This document shows positions 1 through 12,315 of a DNA stretch of 64,000 nt, piece by piece; position 1 is the first letter of the stretch; each line of letters starts with the position of its first letter. Location: positions 176,254 to 240,253 of the forward strand of contig MEHQ01003036.1 in the NCBI GenBank assembly GCA_008828725.1. The letters run 5' to 3'. Origin of the DNA: Saccharina japonica (Eukaryota; Sar; Phaeophyceae; Laminariales; Laminariaceae). The notes below the pieces were generated by a model that searched no databases, was not told where the DNA came from, and worked only from the letters and a program-made list of their open reading frames with translations. Both the position numbers and the translations under genes were made by a program.

Positions 1-339
1 AGGTCACGCGCCATTATATACCACCAAATTGCGGATTCACAAAACTGTTAATAGGGTCGTGATTCGGCTGACTACCAGTCGGCGACTCCCTGGTTAGTAC
101 TTAGCTGGCTAGGTAGTTACGTGCGGTAATTTCCGGACTTCAGCGTCTTCGTAGGTATTTCTGGTTATGTACGTGCGGTAATTTCGAAAATTCCGGCGTC
201 CGCCTCTTTGTATACGACTGGCACATGTGCAGCTCGACTAATGCTTTCTATTGGCAAAACTCCTATAGTAAGTCAGTTAGCAGATAGTTGGCCTATTTCG
301 CCGACCCAACTAACAACTACAGTAGCCGCGAAGAGGTCA
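1..339. other. No feature recognised
   Basis: Moderate-complexity sequence without a convincing exon, hairpin or tandem repeat. Confidence 0.5.
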
Positions 340-475
340 AAATATCTCACAGCCCTAACCCCGACCGCCTGATAAATTTCTCTCGGAAAATTCTCGGAAT
401 TGAATATGTATTGAAGAGTTAGTGTGGACTATCAACCATTGCTTCGAAGCTGGGCCAAGTTGTAAACACTACGAG
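340..475 (+). repeat. Dispersed repeat, copy 1 of 2
   Basis: CCCTAACCCCGACCGC to GTAAACACTAC matches 9608-9752 with several differences. Both contain AGTTAGTGTGGACT and an AT-rich middle with GGAAAATT motifs. A short non-autonomous element is likely. Confidence 0.55.
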
Positions 476-639
476 TACGTATGTAGTCTACTGCTCAACA
501 GCTTTATTAACGGCATGCACACGTTCCTCGCGGCTTCCCCTTTCAGCGGAGGCCGATAGGCGCACTTCTTCTTCTTCTTCCTTCTGCCGTCTCCAGCTAC
601 CAACCACATTGATTGGTGTAGCTTATACCTTACATCATG

Positions 640-890
640 TCGAATGCTCTTCTCTATCAGGTACAAATTATATATACCACGAAATTACGGCCCTCATGTT
701 GCCGGGTGCGAGCTGTTTAGTCTGCATGATCTATCTACAGCCAGTAGCACATGTTTCCTGGGTTGGATCCGTACCACGCAGATCCTGCACAGCCTCTCAC
801 AACTCACAACGGCAGGTGCTCAATTGTGGATGCTTTACGTAGATTATCTATCTGTAGAGATATCTGTCCGAGGCGTTTAAGAAGTTTTGC
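640..890 (+). repeat. Dispersed repeat with GCCGGGTGGGAGC core
   Basis: Related copies lie at 18480-18660, 45870-46085 and partly 20690-20800 and 38800-39025. Shared pieces are TTTCCTGGGTTGGAT, CAGATCCTG and GATCTATCTACAG. Hairpin potential comes from AGATCAT/ATGATCT motifs. Confidence 0.55.
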
Positions 891-1411
891 AAGACCGCAC
901 TCGTCGGCTTTAGGTCGCTATTTCCTCGGTGCACCTAGCCCCTGACTGCTGTTGTGTTGCCCTATCGTCCACCTACCCGTACCAGGTATGCTTGGGCACT
1001 GGTTTTCGAGGTCCACTCCCTCAACGTATGGTATAGTACGAGAGGTGGCCACATACATACTGCGGTATAGCAGTGCACGCAAGGTGCACGCTATAATATC
1101 GGTTGAACTCACAGCTGACGTATTTATAATAATTTTATTTAATATCATACCTGGTACGGCAACAGACAAGCACCATCGATACCCGGTTTCATCTGAGCAG
1201 TACTCCTGGGTAGTCTACTCGTACTGCTCCATCATAACGGCAGCGTGCAGACGTGCAGACAGCATTACCCCCCGCCGAACTCAGTCCGAAGGCCTTCTTC
1301 ACACGACTCACATGATCACGGCCACCACCACTGCTGCGAGCGAAGCGCCCATCCCTGGCCCTGTCGGCACAGCATCCCGACGGTCTCCACCACTATCACT
1401 ACTACTGCTGT

Positions 1412-1453
<42 letters not shown>

Positions 1454-1465
1454 CGCTACTGCTGT

Positions 1466-1499
<34 letters not shown>

Positions 1500-2370
1500 A
1501 CCGATTCTGTTGTAATCCTGTACCAGTGCCAGTATCTTTCTCGAAGTACTTGTTGATTGCTCCGCGTTATTCGAATCCATGCCGACAGCCGCAGTCCGAC
1601 ACCCTCGGTCTTCTTCCGCGCGTTGCTCCCGTGTTGACCCCTGGGACAAGGTCTTCACCCCCCTCCCCAGTCTACCACCACCACCCGGTGCATGCATCAC
1701 GGCGAGAAGCGAGAAGGGCACACCCCACACCCCGCACCAATCCCACCAGATGTCCCACAGACCCCACACCCACACCCTCTTCTGGCATTTGCGGCGGAAT
1801 TAGGAGTTCACACAACTTGGAAGGCGAAAATTGCAAGGGGGCCAATTGAAGGGCTTTGGTCCCGAGACTGCTGCTGCGCGCATCGTGGCACAAACGTGGC
1901 TGCTGAAGGTCTAGGGTAATGGTATGGGGATCGATGCCCCCCAGGGTATTACGTGTGGGCGTGCAGGCGGGCTTGGGCCTCTCTCGATCAGGCTTAAGGT
2001 GAGAAAAACGGTCTTGTCGCTTGCTCATTATGGGTTTGGCCAGCGCACTTCCCCGCCATCTGCGCCCAAACCTTCCTGCTGTGCGTTACCCCAGGTGTCT
2101 CTCTTTTTCTATCTATGACCGAGCGATTTACTTCCGCTTGCTCTGTCTCTCTCAGTCTTGCTTTCCACATCTCATGCAATATCTGTTGTTTTTCTCTTCA
2201 TGCCTTCGTGTCGACTCTCCTTTCCTTTGCTTCCTGGCGTGCTCATGTTGCCGTCGCGAGCTGGGTGTGCTGTGTGCCGACTGAATGCAGCCTCAACACG
2301 ACCTTGCATATACGGCAGTCAGTGTTACTACAGGTACTGCTGTACAATCCCGACCAACATCGCCATGCCT
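890..2370. other. No gene recognised; CTG/TTG trinucleotide tract
   Basis: A (CTG/TTG) tract at about 1395-1505 produces poly-Leu, poly-Ala and poly-Ser frames in different registers, which I treat as spurious. No exon with a recognisable domain was seen. Confidence 0.5.
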
Positions 2371-2377
2371 CTCCTGA

Positions 2378-2548
2378 GCAAAGATGTCACGAGGCATGCC
2401 AAGCAAAAGGGAAAACGTGCGCTGTCAAGGGCGTAGAGCCAAGTTTTCCACGCTACAGCCTGATAGGCTTGTGTCATTCAAGGCATGTCGAGGCAAACGT
2501 TGCTGTCTGTCAAGGCAAGGTGGAATCGCTGTCTCCTGGCATCTTTGC
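2378..2548 (+). mobile_element. MITE-like element, AAAGATGTCA termini (copy 1)
   Basis: Ends GCAAAGATGTCACGAGG and CTCCTGGCATCTTTGC are inverted. Internal GTCAAGGG motifs are shared with the copy at 29746-29908. Confidence 0.6.
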
Positions 2549-2549
2549 T

Positions 2550-3908
2550 CCTGAGTCTCCGCCACCCCGTCTGCGGACTGCACCGTCTGACCGTCTGTCT
2601 CCAGCATTAGCATTGTTACCACAGGAGTAGCAGCAGCAGCAGCAGCATTGCTAACAGCAGCAGCATCAGCAGTGCCCCTCACCCCCTGCGGTGCGAGTCG
2701 TGGGCTGGGGTCGTCTCATGATCTCAGAACGAAAACCTCGAATCGACGGACAGCGCTGTTCCTGCCGTTGTTGCTCTGCGAGCCTCCTCGCTTCCTACCA
2801 GCCTCCCCCGCATACGTCGAGTACCCACGCTTGCACAGCAAACGGCACGCCTTTACGGGTACCAGGTACACAACATAGTCTACAGCACAGCCGTTCATCA
2901 CTTATCACCTTGTTGAATAGTACCGGCACTATTTTTGTGTGCATTAGCCATGTTGCCAGTATGATGCTGTACTGGTCACCCACCTCGTACAATTTATGCA
3001 TACAGTACCTGGTATTTAGTGTCCAATATTCCACATTAAGCTGGACCCAGTCTCGCTCGCTCCACCTACCAGTACTACTCTGCAATAAGGCTCTCCCGGT
3101 AGCCGTAGGCGCGAAGGGATGACTCTCTGTGTGTCGGTCGGCGTATCGTGCAAGACGATAGCGGCAACGCTTTCCGACCCGGCGAACCCCCTTCATATGG
3201 TACGGCCAGACCACCAGACCACCAGCAAAGATGACGGACAGGAGACTGCGGTTTGACTCCTTTGCTCACCATTCCCCTACAATACACCATGAATATAGGG
3301 TATACCTACCTTTGGCTTTCGCCCATGAATATACCTCGTGTCTTGAGGCCAAAAGAGGTCGTGGCCACCAGGCGTCACATGTCGTGTGTTGCAACCTCCC
3401 GAGTGTCGTACCGTACGTTCGTGTTTCCGCGAGCCAACTATTTCGATGTGATTTTTTTTTTTTTTGCTTCGTACTCGTTCATTCGTTCATAATTGATGAC
3501 GGCGTTATTGGTCGGCCAGTCGGTCGTGTGTTGTTTTGTCTTGTTTTTTTCGGGCGTTGTTTACTGATCGTTTTATATTTGTGATGTTCGCGAAGCTCGA
3601 GAGGTTTTCAATTTGTTCATTTTTGCTTGTTTTCGGGGCCTTGTTTCTTAACTTTTATTGTTTTTGGTTCACTTTTTCTCGTTTTGTCCCTTCTGTGTGT
3701 GTGTGTGTTTTTGTCGCGCGTTAGGCGGGGGGGAGTCCGGCTCGCGAGACGGCAAGGCCGACTGTCCACCGTGATCAAGGTAAGGATGGGGGCACGGATC
3801 CGGCCGATCGAGGGCAGGGGGCGTTTGGAAGTTTCGATACGTGCGTGTCTGACATGCCCCCCAACTCCCTCTGCCACCCCTCAACCCCCCTCCCTCCCTC
3901 CCTCCCTC
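2550..3908. other. No gene recognised
   Basis: Contains T-rich stretches (3450-3720) and a CCCT tract just before the A repeat. No supported exon. Confidence 0.45.
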
Positions 3909-4673
3909 GGGGGATAGGGGGTGAGGCGGGGGCGAGGGGTAACACCCGTGCTACGATGGATGGATTTTCCGTAGATCTCGAATTGGCGAGGTCTGACAGT
4001 TGTTTTCGTTACAGGAACTTGAGTCCTTGAAGAAGGGGCGGCGGTGGTGGTGGTGGTGGTGGTGGTGGTGGTGGACGTACTGCTGTACGCGACGAATATA
4101 TTGTTTTGTGTACGCTTTTTTTGGTCTTCTCATCAGCGCTACGTATTAATAGCTGCTACGCGTAGCCTAGCCGTTGCGGGAGTGTCCTTTTTTGTTGTTG
4201 TTCGTGCAGTCTGCTTTTTTTTCTGATTGAACGTGCGCTCCAACTTTTTTTTACACGATGGTTGGTTGCTCTAAGTGCCGCCTACCGGGGCTGTGATCAC
4301 TTCTATGGAGACTTATAAAGCATACCATTGCCTCTCTACTATCAATAGCAGACACCAGATTATGTCGTAAACTCTATACGAGTATATAGTCTGGCCTTTT
4401 TTATGTGCGATGGATTTTTTTTTCGCAAACACTCTACATCGTAATCTCTCACGTTATTATTTTATTTTATTTTATTTTATTTTCCTGTCGAAGAAAAACA
4501 AACCACCGCTAGGTCGGCGGACAAAAAAATCTGAAAAGCGCACCACAGCAGCAGTCAGTCAGTCCACTGCAATAGTAACCAGCCAAGCGGCACGGTGGCA
4601 ATGCTCGCCAGGGATTGAAGGTGCTGTGACCCCGCGTTGCTTGTTGTTATTCACGGTTCGGGTGGAACTGACG
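3909..4673 (+). repeat. Segment A, copy 1
   Basis: 765 bp that look identical to 6859-7623 (offset 2,950). Includes a (GGT)n tract and TTTTA repeats. It begins at a G run and stops exactly where the first N occurs. Confidence 0.92.
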
Positions 4674-4960
4674 NGGTCATTTTTACCGTGCAAGGTTCAA
4701 CGGACGGCTTGCATAACACAAAGTCTTACTCACACATCGGATGCCCCGTACGTCGCTTCCTCCATCGTATGTACGTTTCACCATGGGTAGCTACCCCACT
4801 AATGCTCCCGAGTAGACCTTCGCTGCCGAAAGCTTGGCCAACGATCCCCCTACGCTTTGTACCGGCTTCTATCCTTCAAGATTCAAGATATCTACGTACC
4901 GCNTTGGTGCTCCGTCTCTTTGGTCGTGTGGTCGGTCAATGGCAAGGCANTTTGTTTCAT
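4674..4960. other. Spacer with three N bases
   Basis: Undetermined bases at 4674, 4903 and 4950, the only ones in the window, lie between segments A1 and B1. This marks low-quality or locally patched assembly. Confidence 0.9.
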
Positions 4961-5777
4961 GGAGAGCGGGGGGGGGGGGGTAAAACCGCTGCTAACAACT
5001 ACCTTGGTATTGCCCTTAAGAACTACGCAGACAAAAAACGGTACAACAGAGGCGGAAAAATGTGGAAACCTATGTCGACCACCACCCGCCTATTTTTGGC
5101 TGAAAATAAAAGGTCTGATTCTCAGGAATGTGCCAAGAAAATATGGGGTTGACATTCGGTCTCGCTTACTTGTCACCGTGCTGGCTCTGCCAAAAAGGGG
5201 GGAAAGGGTTCACGACAATACGACAATAGAGGCGTGCTCAACATACTAATAAAAAACGAATTCACATTCACTTGTTTCAAGAAAAAAACGTTTGCTCGGT
5301 AAAAGCTCCTCCATCCAGCCAAGAAAAAAGTTTGCGGTTCCTGACGCCCCGGAATGATAATTGAAAAGTGCCACTAAAGCACTCACCAGCAAAGGTCACT
5401 GTTCACGAGCCGATTTGACCCACCCCGGCAACGCCAGAGAACACACCAATTAATTCGACCCTGCCATCCATATGCAAGTCCGCATCACAAGCGGTCCTTA
5501 GTAGTATGAAGCTCACCCTTCGTGCGACTCGCCCAACACCTCACGGCTCCGCTTCGCGCTTGGTGCAAGCAACGTCTGCCTGGTCGGTGAAAACCCGACG
5601 TGCTGCGTGCCGGCATTATAGGGATGCAAGGGTCTGTGGTCATACTATTACGGCCAAGCATGACACTGAGTACCCCCCCCGCCCCCTCCCCCCGACCTCT
5701 TATGTCCAAAACCCAACAAAACTTACCTAATACAGGAGCTGTCTGCAAAAGGGGCAGGGCCGCGAGCACGAGCGGGG
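4961..5777 (+). repeat. Segment B, copy 1
   Basis: 817 bp matching 6042-6858 (offset 1,081). It opens with a 13-G run and closes in GAGCGGGG. A copy of the dispersed CATGGCCGTAGTCG family lies near 5461-5690. Confidence 0.92.
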
Positions 5778-6041
5778 ACGCTTCCACCACGCCGAGGGCT
5801 TCAAACGGGACCTGAAGGGGACAGGGGAGAGGGAGGGAGGGAGGACCCCCTCCCCGTCGCAAAAAACGCCCCCTTCCTGCTCTATTTTTTCCCCCCGCCC
5901 CGTTTCCCAATATCCCAAAAGCCTTAACATTCGGGTAGAAACCGGGGCGGACCGGTGTCAGCGGCCGTCGCCATCCTCCTCTCCCTCCGGCTCTTGACAT
6001 GCTGCCGACCACGTAAAAAAAACGGACGCATGGGACAGATA

Positions 6042-6858
6042 GGAGAGCGGGGGGGGGGGGGTAAAACCGCTGCTAACAACTACCTTGGTATTGCCCTTAA
6101 GAACTACGCAGACAAAAAACGGTACAACAGAGGCGGAAAAATGTGGAAACCTATGTCGACCACCACCCGCCTATTTTTGGCTGAAAATAAAAGGTCTGAT
6201 TCTCAGGAATGTGCCAAGAAAATATGGGGTTGACATTCGGTCTCGCTTACTTGTCACCGTGCTGGCTCTGCCAAAAAGGGGGGAAAGGGTTCACGACAAT
6301 ACGACAATAGAGGCGTGCTCAACATACTAATAAAAAACGAATTCACATTCACTTGTTTCAAGAAAAAAACGTTTGCTCGGTAAAAGCTCCTCCATCCAGC
6401 CAAGAAAAAAGTTTGCGGTTCCTGACGCCCCGGAATGATAATTGAAAAGTGCCACTAAAGCACTCACCAGCAAAGGTCACTGTTCACGAGCCGATTTGAC
6501 CCACCCCGGCAACGCCAGAGAACACACCAATTAATTCGACCCTGCCATCCATATGCAAGTCCGCATCACAAGCGGTCCTTAGTAGTATGAAGCTCACCCT
6601 TCGTGCGACTCGCCCAACACCTCACGGCTCCGCTTCGCGCTTGGTGCAAGCAACGTCTGCCTGGTCGGTGAAAACCCGACGTGCTGCGTGCCGGCATTAT
6701 AGGGATGCAAGGGTCTGTGGTCATACTATTACGGCCAAGCATGACACTGAGTACCCCCCCCGCCCCCTCCCCCCGACCTCTTATGTCCAAAACCCAACAA
6801 AACTTACCTAATACAGGAGCTGTCTGCAAAAGGGGCAGGGCCGCGAGCACGAGCGGGG
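6042..6858 (+). repeat. Segment B, copy 2
   Basis: Second copy of B, directly abutting A copy 2 at a run of G. The preceding unique spacer is 5778-6041. Confidence 0.92.
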
Positions 6859-7623
6859 GGGGGATAGGGGGTGAGGCGGGGGCGAGGGGTAACACCCGTG
6901 CTACGATGGATGGATTTTCCGTAGATCTCGAATTGGCGAGGTCTGACAGTTGTTTTCGTTACAGGAACTTGAGTCCTTGAAGAAGGGGCGGCGGTGGTGG
7001 TGGTGGTGGTGGTGGTGGTGGTGGACGTACTGCTGTACGCGACGAATATATTGTTTTGTGTACGCTTTTTTTGGTCTTCTCATCAGCGCTACGTATTAAT
7101 AGCTGCTACGCGTAGCCTAGCCGTTGCGGGAGTGTCCTTTTTTGTTGTTGTTCGTGCAGTCTGCTTTTTTTTCTGATTGAACGTGCGCTCCAACTTTTTT
7201 TTACACGATGGTTGGTTGCTCTAAGTGCCGCCTACCGGGGCTGTGATCACTTCTATGGAGACTTATAAAGCATACCATTGCCTCTCTACTATCAATAGCA
7301 GACACCAGATTATGTCGTAAACTCTATACGAGTATATAGTCTGGCCTTTTTTATGTGCGATGGATTTTTTTTTCGCAAACACTCTACATCGTAATCTCTC
7401 ACGTTATTATTTTATTTTATTTTATTTTATTTTCCTGTCGAAGAAAAACAAACCACCGCTAGGTCGGCGGACAAAAAAATCTGAAAAGCGCACCACAGCA
7501 GCAGTCAGTCAGTCCACTGCAATAGTAACCAGCCAAGCGGCACGGTGGCAATGCTCGCCAGGGATTGAAGGTGCTGTGACCCCGCGTTGCTTGTTGTTAT
7601 TCACGGTTCGGGTGGAACTGACG
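6859..7623 (+). repeat. Segment A, copy 2
   Basis: Second copy of A. The order along the window is A1, N spacer, B1, spacer, B2, A2, all in direct orientation. Confidence 0.92.
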
Positions 7624-8255
7624 ACAACCCGATTTTCCTGCCGTACTGATATTCTGTGCGACTTCATTGTGCGCAGAATTTGCTGAAAATATAGTACCTA
7701 GCATAAATAAAGTCGCGCAGAATCTCCTTTTCGCTCAACTCTTTCGCCGAAATATTTGGTGAACGCAACGGTACACATAATGACCACTGCCAGGCAACCC
7801 AGGCAACCCAGAAGCAGCGCAAGCCACAGAGGCAGCGCATGTGTTCTTAAACATAACCCGAGAGTCAAAACGCATGATTAGACAGAAAACGATATACCTA
7901 TTTAGGGTGTTTCGCGCCATTTTACGGTATAGGGAAACTCCTCGACAGGCAGTTCATTGTATCGGCAGCTCAAGGCGCAGCAAACGTTACGGTATCTACT
8001 CAGATTGGTTTTCATAGTTGCGCCGTACAGCAGCAGTGGTGCCTTAGCCACTGCACGCTGCCGGTGTCGAAGGTGCGTTTTTTTGCCTCGGATTTCCCCT
8101 GTTATACCGCAAACTGGCGCGAACCCCGCCCCGGTATACCGTTTTCTGTCTCAAACCCCTTTCGGACAGCACTCCCGTTTGAGGGACAAACCAACACTTG
8201 GGGATTTGAGTCAAATACTGTTCATGTACAGATAGTGCAGTACCATGCCGGTCGC
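7624..8255. other. No feature recognised
   Basis: Ordinary-looking intergenic sequence; no exon or repeat I can support. Confidence 0.45.
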
Positions 8256-8330
8256 CGCCGGTGGTCTAGTAGTTAGCCTCGACAACTTCTAAGGTCGAAG
8301 GGCGTGGTTTCGAGCCCTGGCATGTTGTGC
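8256..8330 (+). tRNA. tRNA-like sequence or SINE head (degenerate)
   Basis: A good A-box-like TGGTCTAGTAGTTAG is followed about 40 bases later by a B-box-like GGTTTCGAGCC, the spacing of an internal pol III promoter. An anticodon-arm-like TCGAC/GTCGA stem lies between. Acceptor and T stems do not pair well, so a tRNA-derived SINE or pseudo-tRNA is likelier than a working tRNA. Confidence 0.3.
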
Positions 8331-8394
8331 GGTTCTTTGTTTTGAACCGAATCCAATGCAAGAAGCGCTTGGCGTGTGTATGCCCAATTCGACG

Positions 8395-8570
8395 CGAGTC
8401 GACGAGGTTACGAAGAAAGTGCAGAGATATTAAAGATTTTCGCCATAAAAAAAAGGCACGTAACCTGTCGTCGTAGTGGGGAGGGGGGAGAAGAGCCTGC
8501 TTTGTGATCCCGGTTCTGAGTTACGACTAGGGAGGGAAAATAAGAAGGGCGAAGATGATACATGGGATGG
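8395..8570 (+). repeat. Dispersed repeat with CTGAGTTACGACTAG core (copy 1)
   Basis: Begins GACGAGG, contains a G-rich AGTGGGGAGGGGGGAG tract and ends AAGAAGGGCGAAGAT. Copies lie at 38303-38475 and, inserted in a MITE, at 51050-51215; a partial one is at 38083-38165. Confidence 0.6.
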
Positions 8571-9607
8571 AAAGGAAAAAAAAAGGAAAACAAAAAGCAT
8601 TCATCCTTTGTCAGAAAAACAAAAATTAGTCGAGGAAAAAAACGCTTGGTGGGGGGTCACTCACTGGAGTATACACTGCAAACGCTTGGACCAAAAGGAT
8701 TCAAGACGTGCGTACGTAGGGGACAACAGTCAGGATCTTCCACAGCAAGAAACAGCAGCAGCAGCAACAGCGACATACCTCCAACCGCCACCACAAGCTA
8801 AAGACAACGACAGACTTAAGTCGCCGCCACAAACAAGTATAAATCCCTTCAGGGTTTAGTCTCTGTTTCGGCTGAAAAAAAAAACTCATGTTTTCCTGAT
8901 ACTGCTGTACGTACTAGTGGTGGGTATATTAGACAGTGTTTTTTACCGCTTTTATGACCGCCGGCGAAACATCCAGCCTCAAAGCAAAAGCCACGGCCAT
9001 GCGCTCGCGGCGTTAGCTTCATGCACGTCACCTCCCACGCTACGCGGGGAGTCTCGTGGTTCTGGTCGGTTAAAGTCGGGGAGGAGTCCTATTCCGCGTC
9101 CGTCTGCAAAGACCGTGTTTCACTGGTGGAGTTGATCAAAGAGTGAGTCACTCTTTCAAAACAATAAATTGACCAATCAGAAAACTGCGGGCACGAAATC
9201 CCTTTCTCTCATGTATGTGTTGATTATTCACACCACCGAGATGAAAGCATCGACAAAACGCACCCTCCGGTTATTTAGATGGAGTGCCAAGGCGAGAGAG
9301 CTATGTACGTATACGTACAAGTAATAACTGCTTCATACTAGCTGTAATGCGGCGCCAACGATATGCCCTGCCGTGCTGTTCCCTACGTAGGTATTCATGT
9401 TTAAGGTTGGATGGAAGCATGCTTTTGTTTCTGAAACTCCAACTTTTCAAGACTAAAAAAAAGTAGGGAAGCTGCAAAAAAATGCAACACCTGGTCACAT
9501 GAGAGCCAAACATAGATGAGCTCGAAACGCGAGGGCTTCAAAATACCAGAAATGATGGATTGCTTCAGCTTCGACAAAAAAAAATGAACTAACTGTACTT
9601 GACCTAA

Positions 9608-9752
9608 AACCCCAACACTAACCCCGACCGCATGGGAAATTTCTCTGGAAAAATTATCGGAGAATTTTCTCAGAATGAAGATGTAATGAGGAGTTAGTGT
9701 GGACTGTCAACCATTTTGTCCAAGATGGACCACATTCTAAACACTACTTCTG
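9608..9752 (+). repeat. Dispersed repeat, copy 2 of 2
   Basis: Partner of 340-475; keeps AACCCCGACCGCATGG, AGTTAGTGTGGACT and a terminal CTAAACACTAC. Confidence 0.55.
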
Positions 9753-10360
9753 CACACCAGCGAGGCGGCAGGACCGAAATCATGCGACAAACACGAACAC
9801 CAGTTTACATCACATCCTTGAAACCAATCACTAACATTATCATCATAACATTGTCATCACCAGGCGGTCATCTCCCCCCCCCCTCCACCATATCCTCCTC
9901 AACGCTTTTAATTTTTCTGCTCTCCTTCTACTCTTCGTTTTCTCATCATTTTTTCTCCTCGCGCCTCTATCCCTTTTCCTTGTTTGTCGATCTGTCTGAG
10001 CAGAAGCCCCCCCTTAGTTCCGCGTTCCTCAGCTTTAAAGCCTTCATACATCATGTACGAATCCCAAAATCCGGGCCTTCCACGACAGTACACGCGCACG
10101 CAAGTAAAAAAGCAAACACATTGGACTGTGTGCGGCGCGTCGGCCTGAACGAGGAAGCAATACTGCCGCCCCTTCAACGCTCCCCTCTGATCTCCCCCCT
10201 TCCCCCGCCCCCTGTCCCTTTGATGAAAGCGCGCACTATGAATAGTGCGAATCCCCCCCCACCCCTCCCTCCCTCCCTCTTTCCCTCCCATATACATACA
10301 CTCTCAACTTAGAGAAAAGGAAAGGTCGCTTTTAATACGCGACCCAACAATCGTAAAACT

Positions 10361-10886
10361 GCGCCACTTGCTGTTGCCATTACTACTACTACTACAACTG
10401 TGGGGTTTCACGGGTAATCAGGCATAGCATGTGCGGGTATGGCGGTACAAGGAACGGGGGTGTGCAGCGATGATTCCTCTATATCACAAGAATACCGCGC
10501 GAAGTTGGCGGTGGGTGGGAGGGAGGGGGGGGTGGGGGAGGGGGGGGCAGCCAGGGGCAGGCAGTTGGCCAATATTTGGGGTCAAAATTTGCTCGTTTCG
10601 CGACTTTTTTCTCGTGATATCACGAGAAAAAAGTCGCGAAACGAGCAAATTTTGACCCCAAATATTGGCCAACTGCCTGCCCCTGGCTGCCCCCCCCTCC
10701 CCCACCTCCACCCCGCAAGCCCTCCCTCCCACCCACCGCCAACTTCGCGCGGTATTCTTGTGATATAGAGGAATCATCGCTGCACACCCCCGTTCCTTGT
10801 ACCGCCATACCCGCACATGCTATGCCTGATTACCCGTGAAACCCCACAGTTGTAGTAGTAGTAGTAATGGCAACAGCAAGTGGCGC
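10361..10886. repeat. Large near-perfect palindrome, arms about 258 bp
   Basis: Arms meet between 10618 and 10619 at CTCGTGAT/ATCACGAG with no spacer. The left arm starts GCGCCACTTGCTGTTG; the right arm ends with its complement. The arms differ in the G-rich part, where the right arm has extra CACCCCGCAAGC-like sequence, so the duplication is not a trivial copy. Confidence 0.95.
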
Positions 10887-11074
10887 ACAAAGCTAAGAGG
10901 CAATCTACTGCTCTCCCTGATTAATCGTACTACTGGTAGCAGTATTAGCTAAGGCGGCAAGCGCAACGGGAAGTGAGTCTCTTGCCACCGAAAAAACAGG
11001 GGTATGCACCCAATGGCACCCGTTTCACGAAAGCGCGACAACTCCAATGCCCCTCTCTCTCCTAAATTAGCCCT

Positions 11075-11725
11075 CCGTACGGCTACCAGAGGAAAGCGCA
11101 CCCCGGCAAAAGCCCGACATGCTCCATCCCGGCATTGTGGGGATGCGAGGGTCTATGGCCATACGACTACGGCCTTGCATGAATATCGAGTACACCCCTC
11201 CCGCCCCTCCTCCTCCTCTCCCCGCCCCCCCCCCCCCTCCCCCTCTCCCCCCCCCTCCCCTCCTCCCCCTCCCCCCCCGCCTCATTTTCCTCATCCCCAA
11301 GCAGCCACGCAAGACGAAAATTTGCCATGCCTCTAGCAACTCTAACCACGGCCAATTTCTTTAAAATCGCCAAGCTTGCCTCGAAAATAGCGGGCCCAAT
11401 AAAAAACTACAAAAATTCTAAAGCACGCCAACAATGCACGGTGGAAGAGAGGGGGGGGGGGGGTCACGACACCACACACACGGGGGGCGCAGAAAAGCAT
11501 GCCTCCGCCGTTACAACGCGGGGACACAAGTCACGGAAAACCTCCCCCCCTCCCTCCCCCCCTCCCGCCTTCGCCCAACACTTAACGGCGCTTCGCGCTT
11601 GGTGCAAGCAATGTCTGCCTGGTTGGTAAAAACCCAACGTGCTCCGTCCCGGCATTGTAGGGATGCGCGAGGGTCTATGGTCATACGACTACACGGCCGT
11701 GCACGACATGAGTACCCCCCCCCCC
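11075..11725 (+). repeat. CATGGCCGTAGTCG family, two copies
   Basis: Copies near 11080-11200 and 11575-11725, each ending at a C run after GAGTAC. A (CCCT)n tract lies between them. Confidence 0.75.
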
Positions 11726-11741
11726 CCATCCCTTCCTCCCT

Positions 11742-11911
11742 CTGCTTCGAGAGGAAACACGAGGTCGATTCACGTCCAGACTGCCGGTACATCTCCGAAA
11801 AGGGAGAGTAGGCGCGCGCGGGGGTGCCACCCCCGCGCGCGCCTACTCTCCCTTTTCCGAGATGTACCGGCAGTCTGGACGTGAATCGACCTCGTGTTTC
11901 CTCTCGAAGCA
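11742..11911. repeat. Second near-perfect palindrome, arms about 84 bp
   Basis: Centred on C at 11826 within GGGTGCCACCC. Arms run from TGCTTCGAGAGGAAAC outward with about one mismatch. Next to copies of the CATGGCCGTAGTCG repeat and G/C runs. Confidence 0.95.
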
Positions 11912-12039
11912 GGTGGGCAGGGGGGGAGGCGACGACCAAAGCGCAAAGCGCGACAGACGCGTGGTGCGATAGAGGTGGCACTTTTTGCCCAAAATGTCAC
12001 CGACTGGTGGGGCTTTTCCCAGCTGAGGAACTGCCCAAT

Positions 12040-12315
12040 AAGGCATGTACCTTACAAGGCATGAACCTTATAAGGTATGTGCCTTATAAGGCATGAACCT
12101 TTTAAGGCATGGACCTTATAACTCATTAACTTTATAAGGCATGTACATTATAAGGTATGTACCTCATAAGGTATGTGTCTTATAATGCATGAACCTTATA
12201 AGGTATGTGTCTTAAAAAAAGGCATGAATCTTATAAGGCATGTACCTTCTACGGCATGTGCCTTATACGGCATGTACCTTGTAAGGCATATACCTTGTAA
12301 GGCATGTGCCTTATC
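12040..12315 (+). repeat. Minisatellite, about 19 bp (AAGGCATGTACCTTAT)
   Basis: Degenerate units of self-complementary AAGGCATG-x-ACCTTATA. A short relative lies at 48,878-49,015. Confidence 0.8.

Noticed and set aside
952..1775. Frames with poly-Leu, poly-Ala or poly-Ser of 100-187 codons
   Set aside because: Different registers of one CTG/TTG tract, with no domain outside it.
9716..10312. 198-codon plus-strand frame
   Set aside because: Low-complexity Pro/Ser/Leu composition with no recognisable domain, and it ends in the palindrome region.
10431..10816. Identical frames on both strands starting MRVWRYKERGC as paired genes
   Set aside because: They are the two arms of the palindrome at 10,361-10,886.
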